Shown: in pieces, positions 1 to 7,665 of the stretch | How positions within the stretch are numbered: position 1 is the stretch's first letter | Layout of the letters: every line of letters starts with the position of its first letter | Assembly (NCBI GenBank): GCA_016793585.1 | Contig: JAEUJR010000511.1 | Coordinates: 1-10,392, forward strand | DNA: 10,392 nucleotides | Origin: Archangium sp. | GTDB taxonomy: Bacteria; Myxococcota; Myxococcia; Myxococcales; Myxococcaceae | Reading direction: 5' to 3' | Notes under the pieces: generated by a model | What the model saw: only the letters and a program-made list of their open reading frames with translations | The model's database searches: none | Told to the model about the DNA's origin: nothing | Program-made: the position numbers and the translations under genes

Positions 1-405
1 GAGCGCGTCGACGAGAAGAAGGTTCGCCGCGTCGTCACCAACGGCAACTTCAAGTTCAACTGGAAGCTGTTCGACGAGAAGGGGAAGTTGATCGCCGAGA
101 TCCCCGGCGAGGGCGGCCCCAACGAGCGCGTCGACTGGCCCGAGCGCTACATCAAGTTCTTCCCGCCGATGATCGTGTTCGGCTCGTACGACATCGACAA
201 GCTGCCGCCCGAGGCGAAGACCGCCGAGATCTCGTGGACGATCTCCGCCCGCAGCCCGTCGGGTGGCGACATCATGGCCAGCTACCTGTGGAAGGGCGAA
301 GTGCCCGCCGACTGGAAGCTGGCCGCCGGCGAGACGTGGAAGGGCGCGCAGGAGTCGATTCGCCCGGAAGAAGAGATCGACCCGAGCAAGCAGGCGAAGA
401 AGTAA
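1..405 (+). CDS. 3' end of an unrecognised gene, product unknown (5'-truncated)
   Basis: The frame is open from base 1 to a TAA at 403-405, giving 134 visible residues. The true start lies left of the window; the TTG at 88 is an internal leucine codon. The visible part is rich in Trp, Phe and Tyr with alternating hydrophobic and charged residues (NFKFNWKLFDEKGKLIAEIP, then IKFFPPMIVFGSYDI and AEISWTISARSP). This suggests a mostly beta fold. It ends in a hydrophilic tail (RPEEEIDPSKQAKK). I see no membrane segment, repeat or catalytic motif, and I do not recognise the family. Without the N-terminus I cannot tell whether it is secreted. Its stop is one base from the stop of the convergent beta-propeller gene. 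That the frame is coding is fairly sure: it is uninterrupted, with codon use like its neighbours. The function is unknown. Confidence 0.75.
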   Translation, partial: ERVDEKKVRRVVTNGNFKFNWKLFDEKGKLIAEIPGEGGPNERVDWPERYIKFFPPMIVFGSYDIDKLPPEAKTAEISWTISARSPSGGDIMASYLWKGEVPADWKLAAGETWKGAQESIRPEEEIDPSKQAKK

Positions 406-406
406 C

Positions 407-2419
407 TCACACCACGGCGAAGACGGCGCCCGGCTCGAAACAGGTGAGCGCCCCCGCTTCGACGTAGGTGAAGATCGACAGGCCCCGGCCCACTGCGTAG
501 TCGGTGAGGTCGGGCTCCCGCGGGGTCGAGGCGAGCAGCCGGCCCGACTGCGGCTCGATGAGACGAACGCTGCTCCCCGGCACCACCAGCGCGCCTTTCG
601 CCAGCGTCGGCGCGAGCCGCTGCGCCAGCGCTTCGTCGAGCCCACCCATCACCCAGGCCGTGTCGCCGTCGGGCAGCATGCGCACCGCTGCACCCCGAAC
701 GTCGGTTGCCAGCACGCCACGTTCGTAGGCGAGCAGCGAGACCGTCGCGCCCTCGAGAGGGACGGGCCGCAGCCACAAGACCTCGCCTTTGCCCGACAAG
801 CAGGCGACGGCCCCCCGCCCATCGGAGCGGCCCGCCACGAAGATTCGCCCGCGCGCGACCACTGGCGCGCTGGCGTTCTCGAAAGGCAACGGCCTGGTCC
901 ATGAGACGGCACCCGCGTGCCCCGCGTTTCCACCTGCGAGCGCGGCGAAGCGCAGCACCACCGTCTGCGCCGAGTTCGTCAGCACCGCGATCGCGTCTCG
1001 CTGAATCGCCGCGACCGGCCACGGGCTGCCGACCGGCCCCCGAATGCGAAACCGCACCTGCCCATCGGTGGCGTCGAGGCCGTAGAGATCACCGGCGTCG
1101 GTACCGACGATCAGTCGCCCACCGATGGACGAGACGACCGCGCGCTGGGTGCGGGGTGGATCGAAGCGCCACGCTTCACAGCCCGTCATCGCCTCGAGCG
1201 CGAGCGCGCCACGCCCTCCGAGCCGGGTGATCCACCGGCCTTCGTGCCGCTCGAGATCGGGGCCGACGCGCAGGCCGGCGCCGTCGCGCATCCACCGGGC
1301 GCCTGGCTCATGGCCCGAGTAGCAGAACAGCTTCGACTCGGTCGCGACGAGCACCGTTCCGTCAGGAGAGGTCGCCACGCCACGTGGCGCGTGCACCCGC
1401 CGCCACTCCTTGCCGCCGAGCGAGAACACGTGCGTCGCGTGAGGCGCTCGCACGACCACCGTCTTCTTGCCCAGCGCGATGCGGCCACGCGGCTCTCCAA
1501 GCGCGACGGGCCTCGCCCACTTCGGCGTCAGCGTGACCCGGCGCGGAGCCCCGACGGGCGCGAGCGGCGCTTCGAGCCGGGGCGCAGAAGGGCGCGGCAC
1601 CGGCACTGCTTCGTCGTCGCGCCTGGGCAGCCGCAACGCCGCCAGCCCTTCGGTGCAGCGAACGAAGAGGGCGTCGACCCACGGGTTCGTCGCCCAGCCG
1701 GTGTGCCGTTCGTGAAGCGCCCCACACAGCGCCAGCCCCAGCTCGAAGGCCGCCGCCGAGGGCTTTCGGCGCACGAGGCCCATCAACGCCAGGAAGGGAG
1801 GCTGCGCCGAGATCGAGCCACCGTTTCGCAGCGAGCCCGCCGTGAGCAGCGCCGACAACGAGCCCGAGCCGCGCGAGACCATCGTCGTCCGGCCGTCGCG
1901 GTCCTCCACCTCGAGCGTGAGGTCGTCGATCGACTTCGAGAACGACCACGGGCCGTGTGACTGCGCCGCGAACGGAGAGATCGCGCGGCCCGTCGCTTCA
2001 CGCAGCTGGCGCTCGAGCCCGACGATCACCTCTTTCTCCACGCCGGCGTCGGCAGCGCCTCGCAAGAACGTGCGCGTCGACACCTCGAGCGCCGAGCGCA
2101 GCTCGACCAGATCGATCGTCACCGGGTTCGTGATTCGGCGCGGCTCGGGTTCGAGCGCGATCACCGACAGCTCCACCGTCAGGCCCGGCCGACGCAGCAG
2201 ACACACCTCGAGCGCCGGCAGCTCGAGTGACACCTGCGCCGTCGCGCTCTTGTCGACGATGAGCCCCTTGAGCGCGTCGAGCCACGTCGAGAGCCACTGG
2301 CCCAGGTCGGTCTCTTCGATCACCGGCAGCAGCGAGACGCCCTCGATCTCGAGCGACACCGAGTCCTTCGGGAGCGCACCCCTGGTCCTCCACCGCTCTC
2401 CCAGCCTCAGCGTCAGCAA
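407..2419 (-). CDS. Cytoplasmic protein with C-terminal PQQ-like beta-propeller; unknown N-terminal domain
   Basis: The protein has 670 residues from the TTG at 2419-2417 to the TGA at 409-407. Residues about 290-670 show repeated beta-propeller blades of the PQQ/quinoprotein-like type, for example GTDAGDLYGLDATDGQVRF (430-448), a Ser-Pro-Asp-Gly turn (341-344) and GRIFVAGRSDGRGAVACLSG (524-543). Such propellers usually act as binding scaffolds; nothing seen here proves PQQ binding. Residues 1-260 form an alpha/beta region I do not recognise. A Pro/Ala linker (about 262-288) joins the halves. No signal peptide or membrane segment is visible, so a cytoplasmic location is likely, whereas many bacterial PQQ-repeat proteins are exported. 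The frame stays open upstream to a GTG at 2581, but that would overlap the start of the divergent HARE-HTH gene, and the extra residues look non-coding. The TTG is preceded by a G-rich stretch on the minus strand. An in-frame GTG at 2359 is the alternative start. Confidence 0.8.
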   Translation of the reverse strand: MLTLRLGERWRTRGALPKDSVSLEIEGVSLLPVIEETDLGQWLSTWLDALKGLIVDKSATAQVSLELPALEVCLLRRPGLTVELSVIALEPEPRRITNPVTIDLVELRSALEVSTRTFLRGAADAGVEKEVIVGLERQLREATGRAISPFAAQSHGPWSFSKSIDDLTLEVEDRDGRTTMVSRGSGSLSALLTAGSLRNGGSISAQPPFLALMGLVRRKPSAAAFELGLALCGALHERHTGWATNPWVDALFVRCTEGLAALRLPRRDDEAVPVPRPSAPRLEAPLAPVGAPRRVTLTPKWARPVALGEPRGRIALGKKTVVVRAPHATHVFSLGGKEWRRVHAPRGVATSPDGTVLVATESKLFCYSGHEPGARWMRDGAGLRVGPDLERHEGRWITRLGGRGALALEAMTGCEAWRFDPPRTQRAVVSSIGGRLIVGTDAGDLYGLDATDGQVRFRIRGPVGSPWPVAAIQRDAIAVLTNSAQTVVLRFAALAGGNAGHAGAVSWTRPLPFENASAPVVARGRIFVAGRSDGRGAVACLSGKGEVLWLRPVPLEGATVSLLAYERGVLATDVRGAAVRMLPDGDTAWVMGGLDEALAQRLAPTLAKGALVVPGSSVRLIEPQSGRLLASTPREPDLTDYAVGRGLSIFTYVEAGALTCFEPGAVFAVV

Positions 2420-2449
2420 GCCGCCCCCGCGCGAAAGTCCCCGACTTCG

Positions 2450-2478
2450 TTGACTCGTCAGGGTCTGGAGCGTACCTT
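2450..2478 (+). promoter_or_regulatory. Sigma70-like promoter for the plus-strand operon
   Basis: TTGACT (2450-2455) and TACCTT (2473-2478) are separated by exactly 17 bases, a good match to a housekeeping -35/-10 pair. Transcription would start near 2485, leaving a leader of about 48 bases before the ATG at 2533. It sits in the 113-base divergent region (2420-2532), the natural place for a promoter of the six-gene operon. I see no equally good promoter for the minus-strand propeller gene in this region. This is a motif match only. Confidence 0.5.
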
Positions 2479-2532
2479 GCCCTCCCTTTCGTGTGGGCAG
2501 CTTTGAAGCCCCCGATTTCGCTGGGAAAAAGA

Positions 2533-4338
2533 ATGACTTTCTACGAGGCGGCGCTGCGCGTTCTTGAAGAAGCGGGCGCACCGTTGCACTACCTGGATAT
2601 TACGAAGCGTTCGCTCGACAAGGGTCTCTTGTCGCACGTTGGCAAAGTGCCAGAGCAGACGATGCTCGCGCGGCTGGCCGCACAGGCGAAGCGTTCGAGA
2701 GATCGAAAGCTCGTCGTCACTGCGCGCGACACCTTCGCGCTGTCTGACTGGATGTTGACGGAGGACCCCGACGCGCTCGCGATCACGGGCACCGTCGACC
2801 CGAACCCCGAAGAGAACCTGCCGCCGTTGCGCCCGACCGAGCGCCACCCCGAGCCGCGCGCCGAGTACCTGCGCGCCATCGGTCGCCAGGCCGAGCGCAA
2901 CCGCCGCCGTGACGATGACGGCAAGCGCAAGAAGTTCCCGCCCGTGCCCGAGGTCGCCTTCGAGGTGCTCACCGAGGCTGGCGCCCTCGTGCCCAGCGAG
3001 CTCATCGCGCGGCTCAAGGCGCGCGATCTCGTCGACGATCTCGGCACGCTCGCGTTGCTCGAGGCGCTCGCCGACGACAACCAGCAGCGCATCGATCAGG
3101 GCCGCCGGCCGCAGTTCACCGGGCTGCGCACCGACGCCAACGAGCTGCAGCTGTCGGTCGACACCTCGCCGCCCGAGTCGGCCGTGCTGCCGCTGCAGCT
3201 GCAGGAGACGTTCTGCAAGGCCGCGAACCTGCCCTTCGAGAACGGCCGCGTGGTGCTGCGTTCGCAGCGCAGGCGCGACCGCGAAGAGCCCGGCTCGGCC
3301 GGCGCCATCGCCGCGACGCCAGAAGATCTCGCGCTCGTTCACACCGCCCGCACCAGCGTGAAAGACGCGCGCAAGGCGATGGCGCGGGTCTTCCGCAAGA
3401 AGCTCACCGAGCTCGAGACCGGCACCTTCGAGAAGGCGTGCGTCAAGCTGCTGCACGCCAACGGCTTCCGCGAGCTCAAGGTTGCCCGTCGCGCGAAAGA
3501 CGGCGCGTTGCTCTCGGCGCGAAAGAAGGAAGGCAGCCTGGAGCTGCGCTTCGCGATTCGCATCATCCGGGGCTCCACGCAGGTCGAGCGCCGGGTCGTT
3601 CAGGATCTGCGGCGCGACGTCGGCCAGTTGAGCGCGAACCTCGGGTTGCTGCTGACGCCCGGTGAAGCCCGTGGCGATGCCCGCTCGGAAGCGACCGGCA
3701 GTGGCGCCCTGACGATGTTGTGGTGCGGCGATCACCTGGCCGAGAAGTTCTTCGACGCCGAGGTCGGTGTCGCGGTCACGCGCGTCGAGCTGTTCGAGAT
3801 CGACGAGGCCTTCTTCGAGCAGGCGAAGGCCGATGCCGACGAAGCCGCCAAGCGCCGTGAAGAGCGGCAGCGTGAGCGTGATGGTGGCCGACCCGAAGCG
3901 CGCGCCGAGAGCGACGAAGGTGAGAGCGACTCGAAGCCCACGCCGCCGAACGCCCCCGAAGCTCAGCCCCAGGCCCCCGCGCCCGAAGCAGCGGTGCAGG
4001 CAGCGGCAGACGGCGCCGATGACGAAGGTGACGACGGAGACGATGACGAAGAAGGAGACGAGGGCGAAGGCGGCGAGGGCGCCGAGGGTGGCGCTCCCGG
4101 CGAGCCCGCTGCTCCTGGTGAAGGCGGTCGCCGTCGTCGCCGCCGCCGCCGTCGTCGCCGTCGTGGCGGTGGCAACAAGCCCGAAGGCGGGGCGCCGGTT
4201 CAGGCCGCAGATGGCGCCACGCCGCCTGCGGTGGCCGAAGCTGCTGCCCCGGCGTCTGTTCCGTCGCCCAGCGAGGCCCCTGCCGCTCCTGCGCCTGCTG
4301 CGGAGGCGCCGCCCTCCGGCACGGGTGAGCCGAGCTGA
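2533..4338 (+). CDS. HARE-HTH protein with degenerate Mrr-like nuclease core and acidic/poly-Arg tail
   Basis: The protein has 601 residues. Residues 1-73 match the HARE-HTH winged-helix domain, with its typical opening MTFYEAALRVLEEAG, then LLSHVGKVPEQTMLARLA and a final FAL strand. This DNA-binding module is known from the RNA polymerase delta subunit, restriction enzymes and ASXL proteins. Residues 138-200 may be a second helical module. Residues about 291-415 resemble the Mrr-type endonuclease fold: FEKACVKLLHANGF (299-312), Asp323-Gly, a beta strand, LGLLLTPG (370-377) and a closing VGVAV. The usual Q/E-x-K catalytic triplet seems to be Ala341-Ile-Arg343, so cleavage activity is doubtful. 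A charged helix (about 425-450) leads to an acidic stretch (493-518), twelve arginines (533-544) and an Ala/Pro-rich end. The ATG at 2533 is preferred over a GTG at 2491, because HARE domains begin at this point and a GGGA lies six bases upstream. A nucleic-acid-binding role is inferred. Confidence 0.85.
   Translation: MTFYEAALRVLEEAGAPLHYLDITKRSLDKGLLSHVGKVPEQTMLARLAAQAKRSRDRKLVVTARDTFALSDWMLTEDPDALAITGTVDPNPEENLPPLRPTERHPEPRAEYLRAIGRQAERNRRRDDDGKRKKFPPVPEVAFEVLTEAGALVPSELIARLKARDLVDDLGTLALLEALADDNQQRIDQGRRPQFTGLRTDANELQLSVDTSPPESAVLPLQLQETFCKAANLPFENGRVVLRSQRRRDREEPGSAGAIAATPEDLALVHTARTSVKDARKAMARVFRKKLTELETGTFEKACVKLLHANGFRELKVARRAKDGALLSARKKEGSLELRFAIRIIRGSTQVERRVVQDLRRDVGQLSANLGLLLTPGEARGDARSEATGSGALTMLWCGDHLAEKFFDAEVGVAVTRVELFEIDEAFFEQAKADADEAAKRREERQRERDGGRPEARAESDEGESDSKPTPPNAPEAQPQAPAPEAAVQAAADGADDEGDDGDDDEEGDEGEGGEGAEGGAPGEPAAPGEGGRRRRRRRRRRRRGGGNKPEGGAPVQAADGATPPAVAEAAAPASVPSPSEAPAAPAPAAEAPPSGTGEPS
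4009..4164 (+). repeat. Low-complexity coding tract: acidic Asp/Glu/Gly run followed by 12 arginine codons
   Basis: Bases 4009-4092 encode an Asp/Glu/Gly-rich run built largely from GAC, GAT, GAA and GGC codons. After a short Gly/Pro/Ala spacer, bases 4129-4164 are twelve consecutive CGC or CGT codons. The Arg codons are mixed rather than identical, which argues for selection on the protein charge and against recent triplet slippage alone. Both runs lie inside the HARE-HTH gene (residues 493-544). Confidence 0.85.
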
Positions 4339-4352
4339 GCCGGAGTGACCTG

Positions 4353-5240
4353 ATGCGACTCCTCGCGTGCGTCATGCTGGCGCTCTTCGTCGGCAGCGCG
4401 TGCACGCGAGGTGACAAACCCGTCGTTCAGCGCACCGAGATCGACGTGTTCGAGGGGCGGGAGATCGTCGGCTGGGAAGCGCCCCAGTTGATCGCCCGCC
4501 TCGACGCGGCGCTGGTGCGCGCAGGCTTCACCGTCAACGGAGCCGAAGACAAGGGCTCGAGCGTGAAGCCATGGCGGGTGGCGATCGCGGCGAGAATCGA
4601 CGAGCCTGACCCGCAGGCCGAGCTTCCTGGGAGTGCCATCGTCGCGTTGTCGCTGCGGCAGAAGGGTGCGCCCGACTTGCTCGAGGTCGAAGCCTCGGAG
4701 CAGACGAAGGCCGAGTCGAACCAGATCGAAGCGGTGCAGGCCGCGGCGGTGAAGGCGCTCGATCTCTGCCTGGCGCAGGTCGCGGCCGAAGCCCGCGCCT
4801 CGATCGAGCTCGAGAAGCTCACCGACGACGCCATCGCGAAGCGCGTCGACGATCGTGAGCCCGGGGTGCAGGCTGCGGCCGTTCGTATTCTCGCACGCAG
4901 GCACCACCCGGCGGCGCTGCCGGCGCTGCTCAAGCGGCTCGAGAGCGACGATCTCGGCGTGCTCCGTCGCACGGTCGGGTTGTTGGTGGAGCTGAAGGAC
5001 CCCGCCGCGGTGCCCGCCATCATCGAGGCGTCACGCGCGAAGAACCCCGTCGTTCAGCGCGAGATCGTGTTCGCGCTCTCTGCCATTGGCGGTGATGACG
5101 CCGAGGCGTATCTCGACGTCGTGGCCTCGGGTCATGACGATCCCCTCGTTCGCTCCTCGGCCGAGAAGGCGTTGGCCGAGCTGCGCGATCGCAAGAAGCT
5201 GCAGAAGCCTGCGGCGCCCCCGAAAGGCACCACGCCATGA
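4353..5240 (+). CDS. Probable lipoprotein with C-terminal HEAT-like repeats
   Basis: The protein has 295 residues. It begins with a short basic-hydrophobic signal segment (MRLLACVMLALFVGSAC), making Cys17 the likely lipidation site. The residues before it (Gly-Ser-Ala) are a weak lipobox, and +2 is Thr, which does not argue for inner-membrane retention. Residues 25-150 form an alpha/beta domain I do not recognise. Residues about 157-280 contain three to four HEAT-like helical pairs, with the usual pattern of a hydrophobic helix, Asp-Pro or Asn-Pro turn and Ala-rich second helix: REPGVQAAAVRILARR, DPAAVPAIIEASRA, NPVVQREIVFALSAIG, DDPLVRSSAEKALAEL. HEAT repeats normally bind partner proteins; the partner is unknown. 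A GGAG at 4342-4345, seven bases before the ATG, supports the start. It begins 14 bases after the HARE-HTH gene and overlaps the next gene by ATGA. Confidence 0.82.
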   Translation: MRLLACVMLALFVGSACTRGDKPVVQRTEIDVFEGREIVGWEAPQLIARLDAALVRAGFTVNGAEDKGSSVKPWRVAIAARIDEPDPQAELPGSAIVALSLRQKGAPDLLEVEASEQTKAESNQIEAVQAAAVKALDLCLAQVAAEARASIELEKLTDDAIAKRVDDREPGVQAAAVRILARRHHPAALPALLKRLESDDLGVLRRTVGLLVELKDPAAVPAIIEASRAKNPVVQREIVFALSAIGGDDAEAYLDVVASGHDDPLVRSSAEKALAELRDRKKLQKPAAPPKGTTP

Positions 5241-5842
5241 TTCCACGTCTCTCCCTTCTCACGATCGCCCTGTGCTGCTCCTGCGCGACCGGCGCGAAGA
5301 CGACCGGCACGAAGTCGGGCGCGCCCGAGCGCACGGCCGCCGACTTCTTCTCGCTCAAGGTCGGCAGCAGCTGGGAGTACGAGGCCTCGATGCTGGGCGA
5401 GAAGCGCAAGCTGCCCGTCAGCATCGTGAAGGTGGTCGACGGCCTGGCGGAAGACTCCACGGGCGCACGCATGCTGGCCGACGCGTGGGGCGTTCGCGAC
5501 GAGCGCCGCTACCTGCTGCGAAACCCCATCGAGACCGGCACCCGGTGGAACAACGTCGTCTCGCCGTCGTCCGTCGAGAACTACGAGATCATCGCCGCCG
5601 AGCAGCCCTGTGACGCTCCGGCCGGCCGGTGGGAGGGCTGCGTGATCGTCGAGAGCCGCAACCGCATCGACGCGAGCAAGACGCTGGTGAACGAGATCAC
5701 CCTCGCGCCCGGTGTCGGCATTGTGCGCATGGCAACCACCCTGGAGGATCAGGGCAAGCGCCTGCCCCAGTCTCAGCTGACCCTGTTGAAGTTCACCGCG
5801 CCCGGCGCGGCCCCGGTTGAAGCGGCCAGGCCGGCCCATTAG
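5237..5842 (+). CDS. Small probable lipoprotein, function unknown
   Basis: The protein has 201 residues. The N-terminus (MIPRLSLLTIALCCSCATG) is a short signal peptide with cysteines at 13, 14 and 16; Cys16 after Ser is my best guess for the lipidated residue. The mature part looks like a beta-rich domain: FFSLKVGSSWEYEASMLGEK (38-57), an ETGTRW stretch, a Cys pair (Cys125 and Cys135) that could form a disulfide, and NEITLAPGVGIVRMATTLED. This layout, with a measured-property opening and an APGVGIV segment, recalls uncharacterised periplasmic or lipoprotein beta domains such as those grouped as DUF3108-like, but I cannot assign it. The ATG overlaps the preceding stop as ATGA, so translation is probably coupled to the HEAT-repeat lipoprotein. 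An AAAGG lies about nine bases upstream. The two lipoproteins may act together in the envelope; this is inference. Confidence 0.8.
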   Translation: MIPRLSLLTIALCCSCATGAKTTGTKSGAPERTAADFFSLKVGSSWEYEASMLGEKRKLPVSIVKVVDGLAEDSTGARMLADAWGVRDERRYLLRNPIETGTRWNNVVSPSSVENYEIIAAEQPCDAPAGRWEGCVIVESRNRIDASKTLVNEITLAPGVGIVRMATTLEDQGKRLPQSQLTLLKFTAPGAAPVEAARPAH

Positions 5843-5853
5843 CCTCCCTCACG

Positions 5854-6858
5854 GTGGAAACGGTCGAGAGCGAACTGTCGAACGAAGAGATGATCCTCTC
5901 CTTCCTCGCGGAGGGCGGGTCGGACTTCATCTCGGGCGCGACGCTCTCAGACAAGCTGGGCCTCTCGCGCACCGCCGTCTGGAAGTACGTCGAGACGCTG
6001 CGAAAGCTCGGGTACACCATCGAGGCCCAGCCCGCGCGCGGCTATCGGCTGCTGCAGGTGCCTGATCGCCTCACGCCGCTCGAGGTGAGCCCGCTGCTGT
6101 CGACGCGTGATCTCGGCCGAACGCTGCATCACTTCGAGGCGCTGCCGTCGACGAACGTGCAGGCCTTCGAGCTCGCGCAAGAAGGCGCGCTGCACGGCGA
6201 GGTCGTCATCACCGAGTCGCAGACGGCGGGCAAGGGGCGGCGAGGGCGCGCTTGGGTCTCTCCTGCCGGCAAGAACCTGGCGATGTCGGTCATCTTGCGG
6301 CCCGAGATTCCGCCCACGCGCGCGCCAGAGCTGACGCTGGTCGCCGCCGTCGCGCTCGCCGAGACGCTGAAAGAAGCCGGCGCCAACGCGCAGATCAAAT
6401 GGCCGAACGACGTGCAGCTCGACGGCCTCAAGGTCGCGGGCATTCTCACCGAGCTGTCGGCCGACACCGAGCGCGTGCACTTCATCGTGCTGGGTATCGG
6501 CGTGAACCTGAACACCGAGGTCTCTGACTTCCCTCCCGAGGTTCGCGAGCTCGCCACGTCGGTCGCCATCGCCCGCAAGCAGCAGGTGCCGCGCGCGCTC
6601 TTCACGGCAGCGCTGCTCACCAGGCTCGAGCAGTGGCTCGACACCTGGCAGGAGGAGGGCTTCGCGCCCGTTCGCCAGACGTGGAAGTCGCTGTCGTCGA
6701 TTCTTGGCAAAGACGTGCTGGTGCGCTCCGACGCGAAGGAGCTTCGGGGCGTCGCCGAAGACATCGACGAGTCTGGCGCGCTGTTGCTGCGCGTCGACGG
6801 GCGGCTCGAGCGGGTACTCGCGGGCGACGTCGAGCAGGTGCGGCCCCGCAAGAGCTGA
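5854..6858 (+). CDS. birA: Bifunctional biotin--[acetyl-CoA-carboxylase] ligase / biotin operon repressor
   Basis: BirA activates biotin with ATP to biotinyl-5'-AMP and transfers it to the lysine of biotin carboxyl carrier proteins in the cytoplasm. This 334-residue protein is the class II form: residues about 13-68 are a winged helix (LSDKLGLSRTAVWKYVETLR at 31-50, ending ARGYRL), so DNA binding is possible. The catalytic domain shows STN (99-101), the biotinyl-AMP loop GKGRRGR (126-132; GRGRRGR in E. coli), KWPND (182-186), the lysine of GLKVAGIL (Lys193) and GIGVNL (214-219). The small C-terminal domain covers about 285-332. All key residues appear intact. The start is GTG, 11 bases after the previous stop, without a clear Shine-Dalgarno; an ATG at 5890 (residue 13) would still keep the HTH. 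No biotin synthesis genes lie in the window, so its repressor targets, if any, are elsewhere. Confidence 0.96.
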   Translation: METVESELSNEEMILSFLAEGGSDFISGATLSDKLGLSRTAVWKYVETLRKLGYTIEAQPARGYRLLQVPDRLTPLEVSPLLSTRDLGRTLHHFEALPSTNVQAFELAQEGALHGEVVITESQTAGKGRRGRAWVSPAGKNLAMSVILRPEIPPTRAPELTLVAAVALAETLKEAGANAQIKWPNDVQLDGLKVAGILTELSADTERVHFIVLGIGVNLNTEVSDFPPEVRELATSVAIARKQQVPRALFTAALLTRLEQWLDTWQEEGFAPVRQTWKSLSSILGKDVLVRSDAKELRGVAEDIDESGALLLRVDGRLERVLAGDVEQVRPRKS

Positions 6859-6897
6859 TCGCTCCGCGCGTCGTGCTGGCTATGCTGCGCCACTGAC

Positions 6898-7661
<764 letters not shown>

Positions 7662-7665
<4 letters not shown>

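Noticed and set aside
1..135. GAGCGCGTCGAC present at bases 1-12 and 124-135 as a repeat
   Set aside because: It is one 12-base word encoding Glu-Arg-Val-Asp with common codons, and flanking sequence does not match.
917..1960. Long plus-strand open frame (347 codons) opposite the propeller gene
   Set aside because: Its translation is Arg/Pro/His-rich with no domain pattern, typical of the antisense frame of a GC-rich gene. The minus-strand frame has clear propeller repeats.
2420..2581. 54-residue N-terminal extension of the propeller protein to a GTG at 2581
   Set aside because: It would overlap the divergent HARE-HTH start and its promoter, and the extra residues look like untranslated sequence.
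2458..3735. Long minus-strand open frame (425 codons) opposite the HARE-HTH gene
   Set aside because: It lies wholly opposite a recognisable HARE/Mrr-like protein, and its own translation shows no motif; it is a GC-driven shadow.
4129..4164. CGC/CGT triplet run as a CRISPR-like or microsatellite array
   Set aside because: It is in frame, has no spacers, and simply encodes twelve arginines.
2533..4338. Active restriction enzyme or anti-phage system based on the Mrr-like domain
   Set aside because: The catalytic triplet appears lost, no methylase or other defence gene is adjacent, and the gene leads a housekeeping-type operon.
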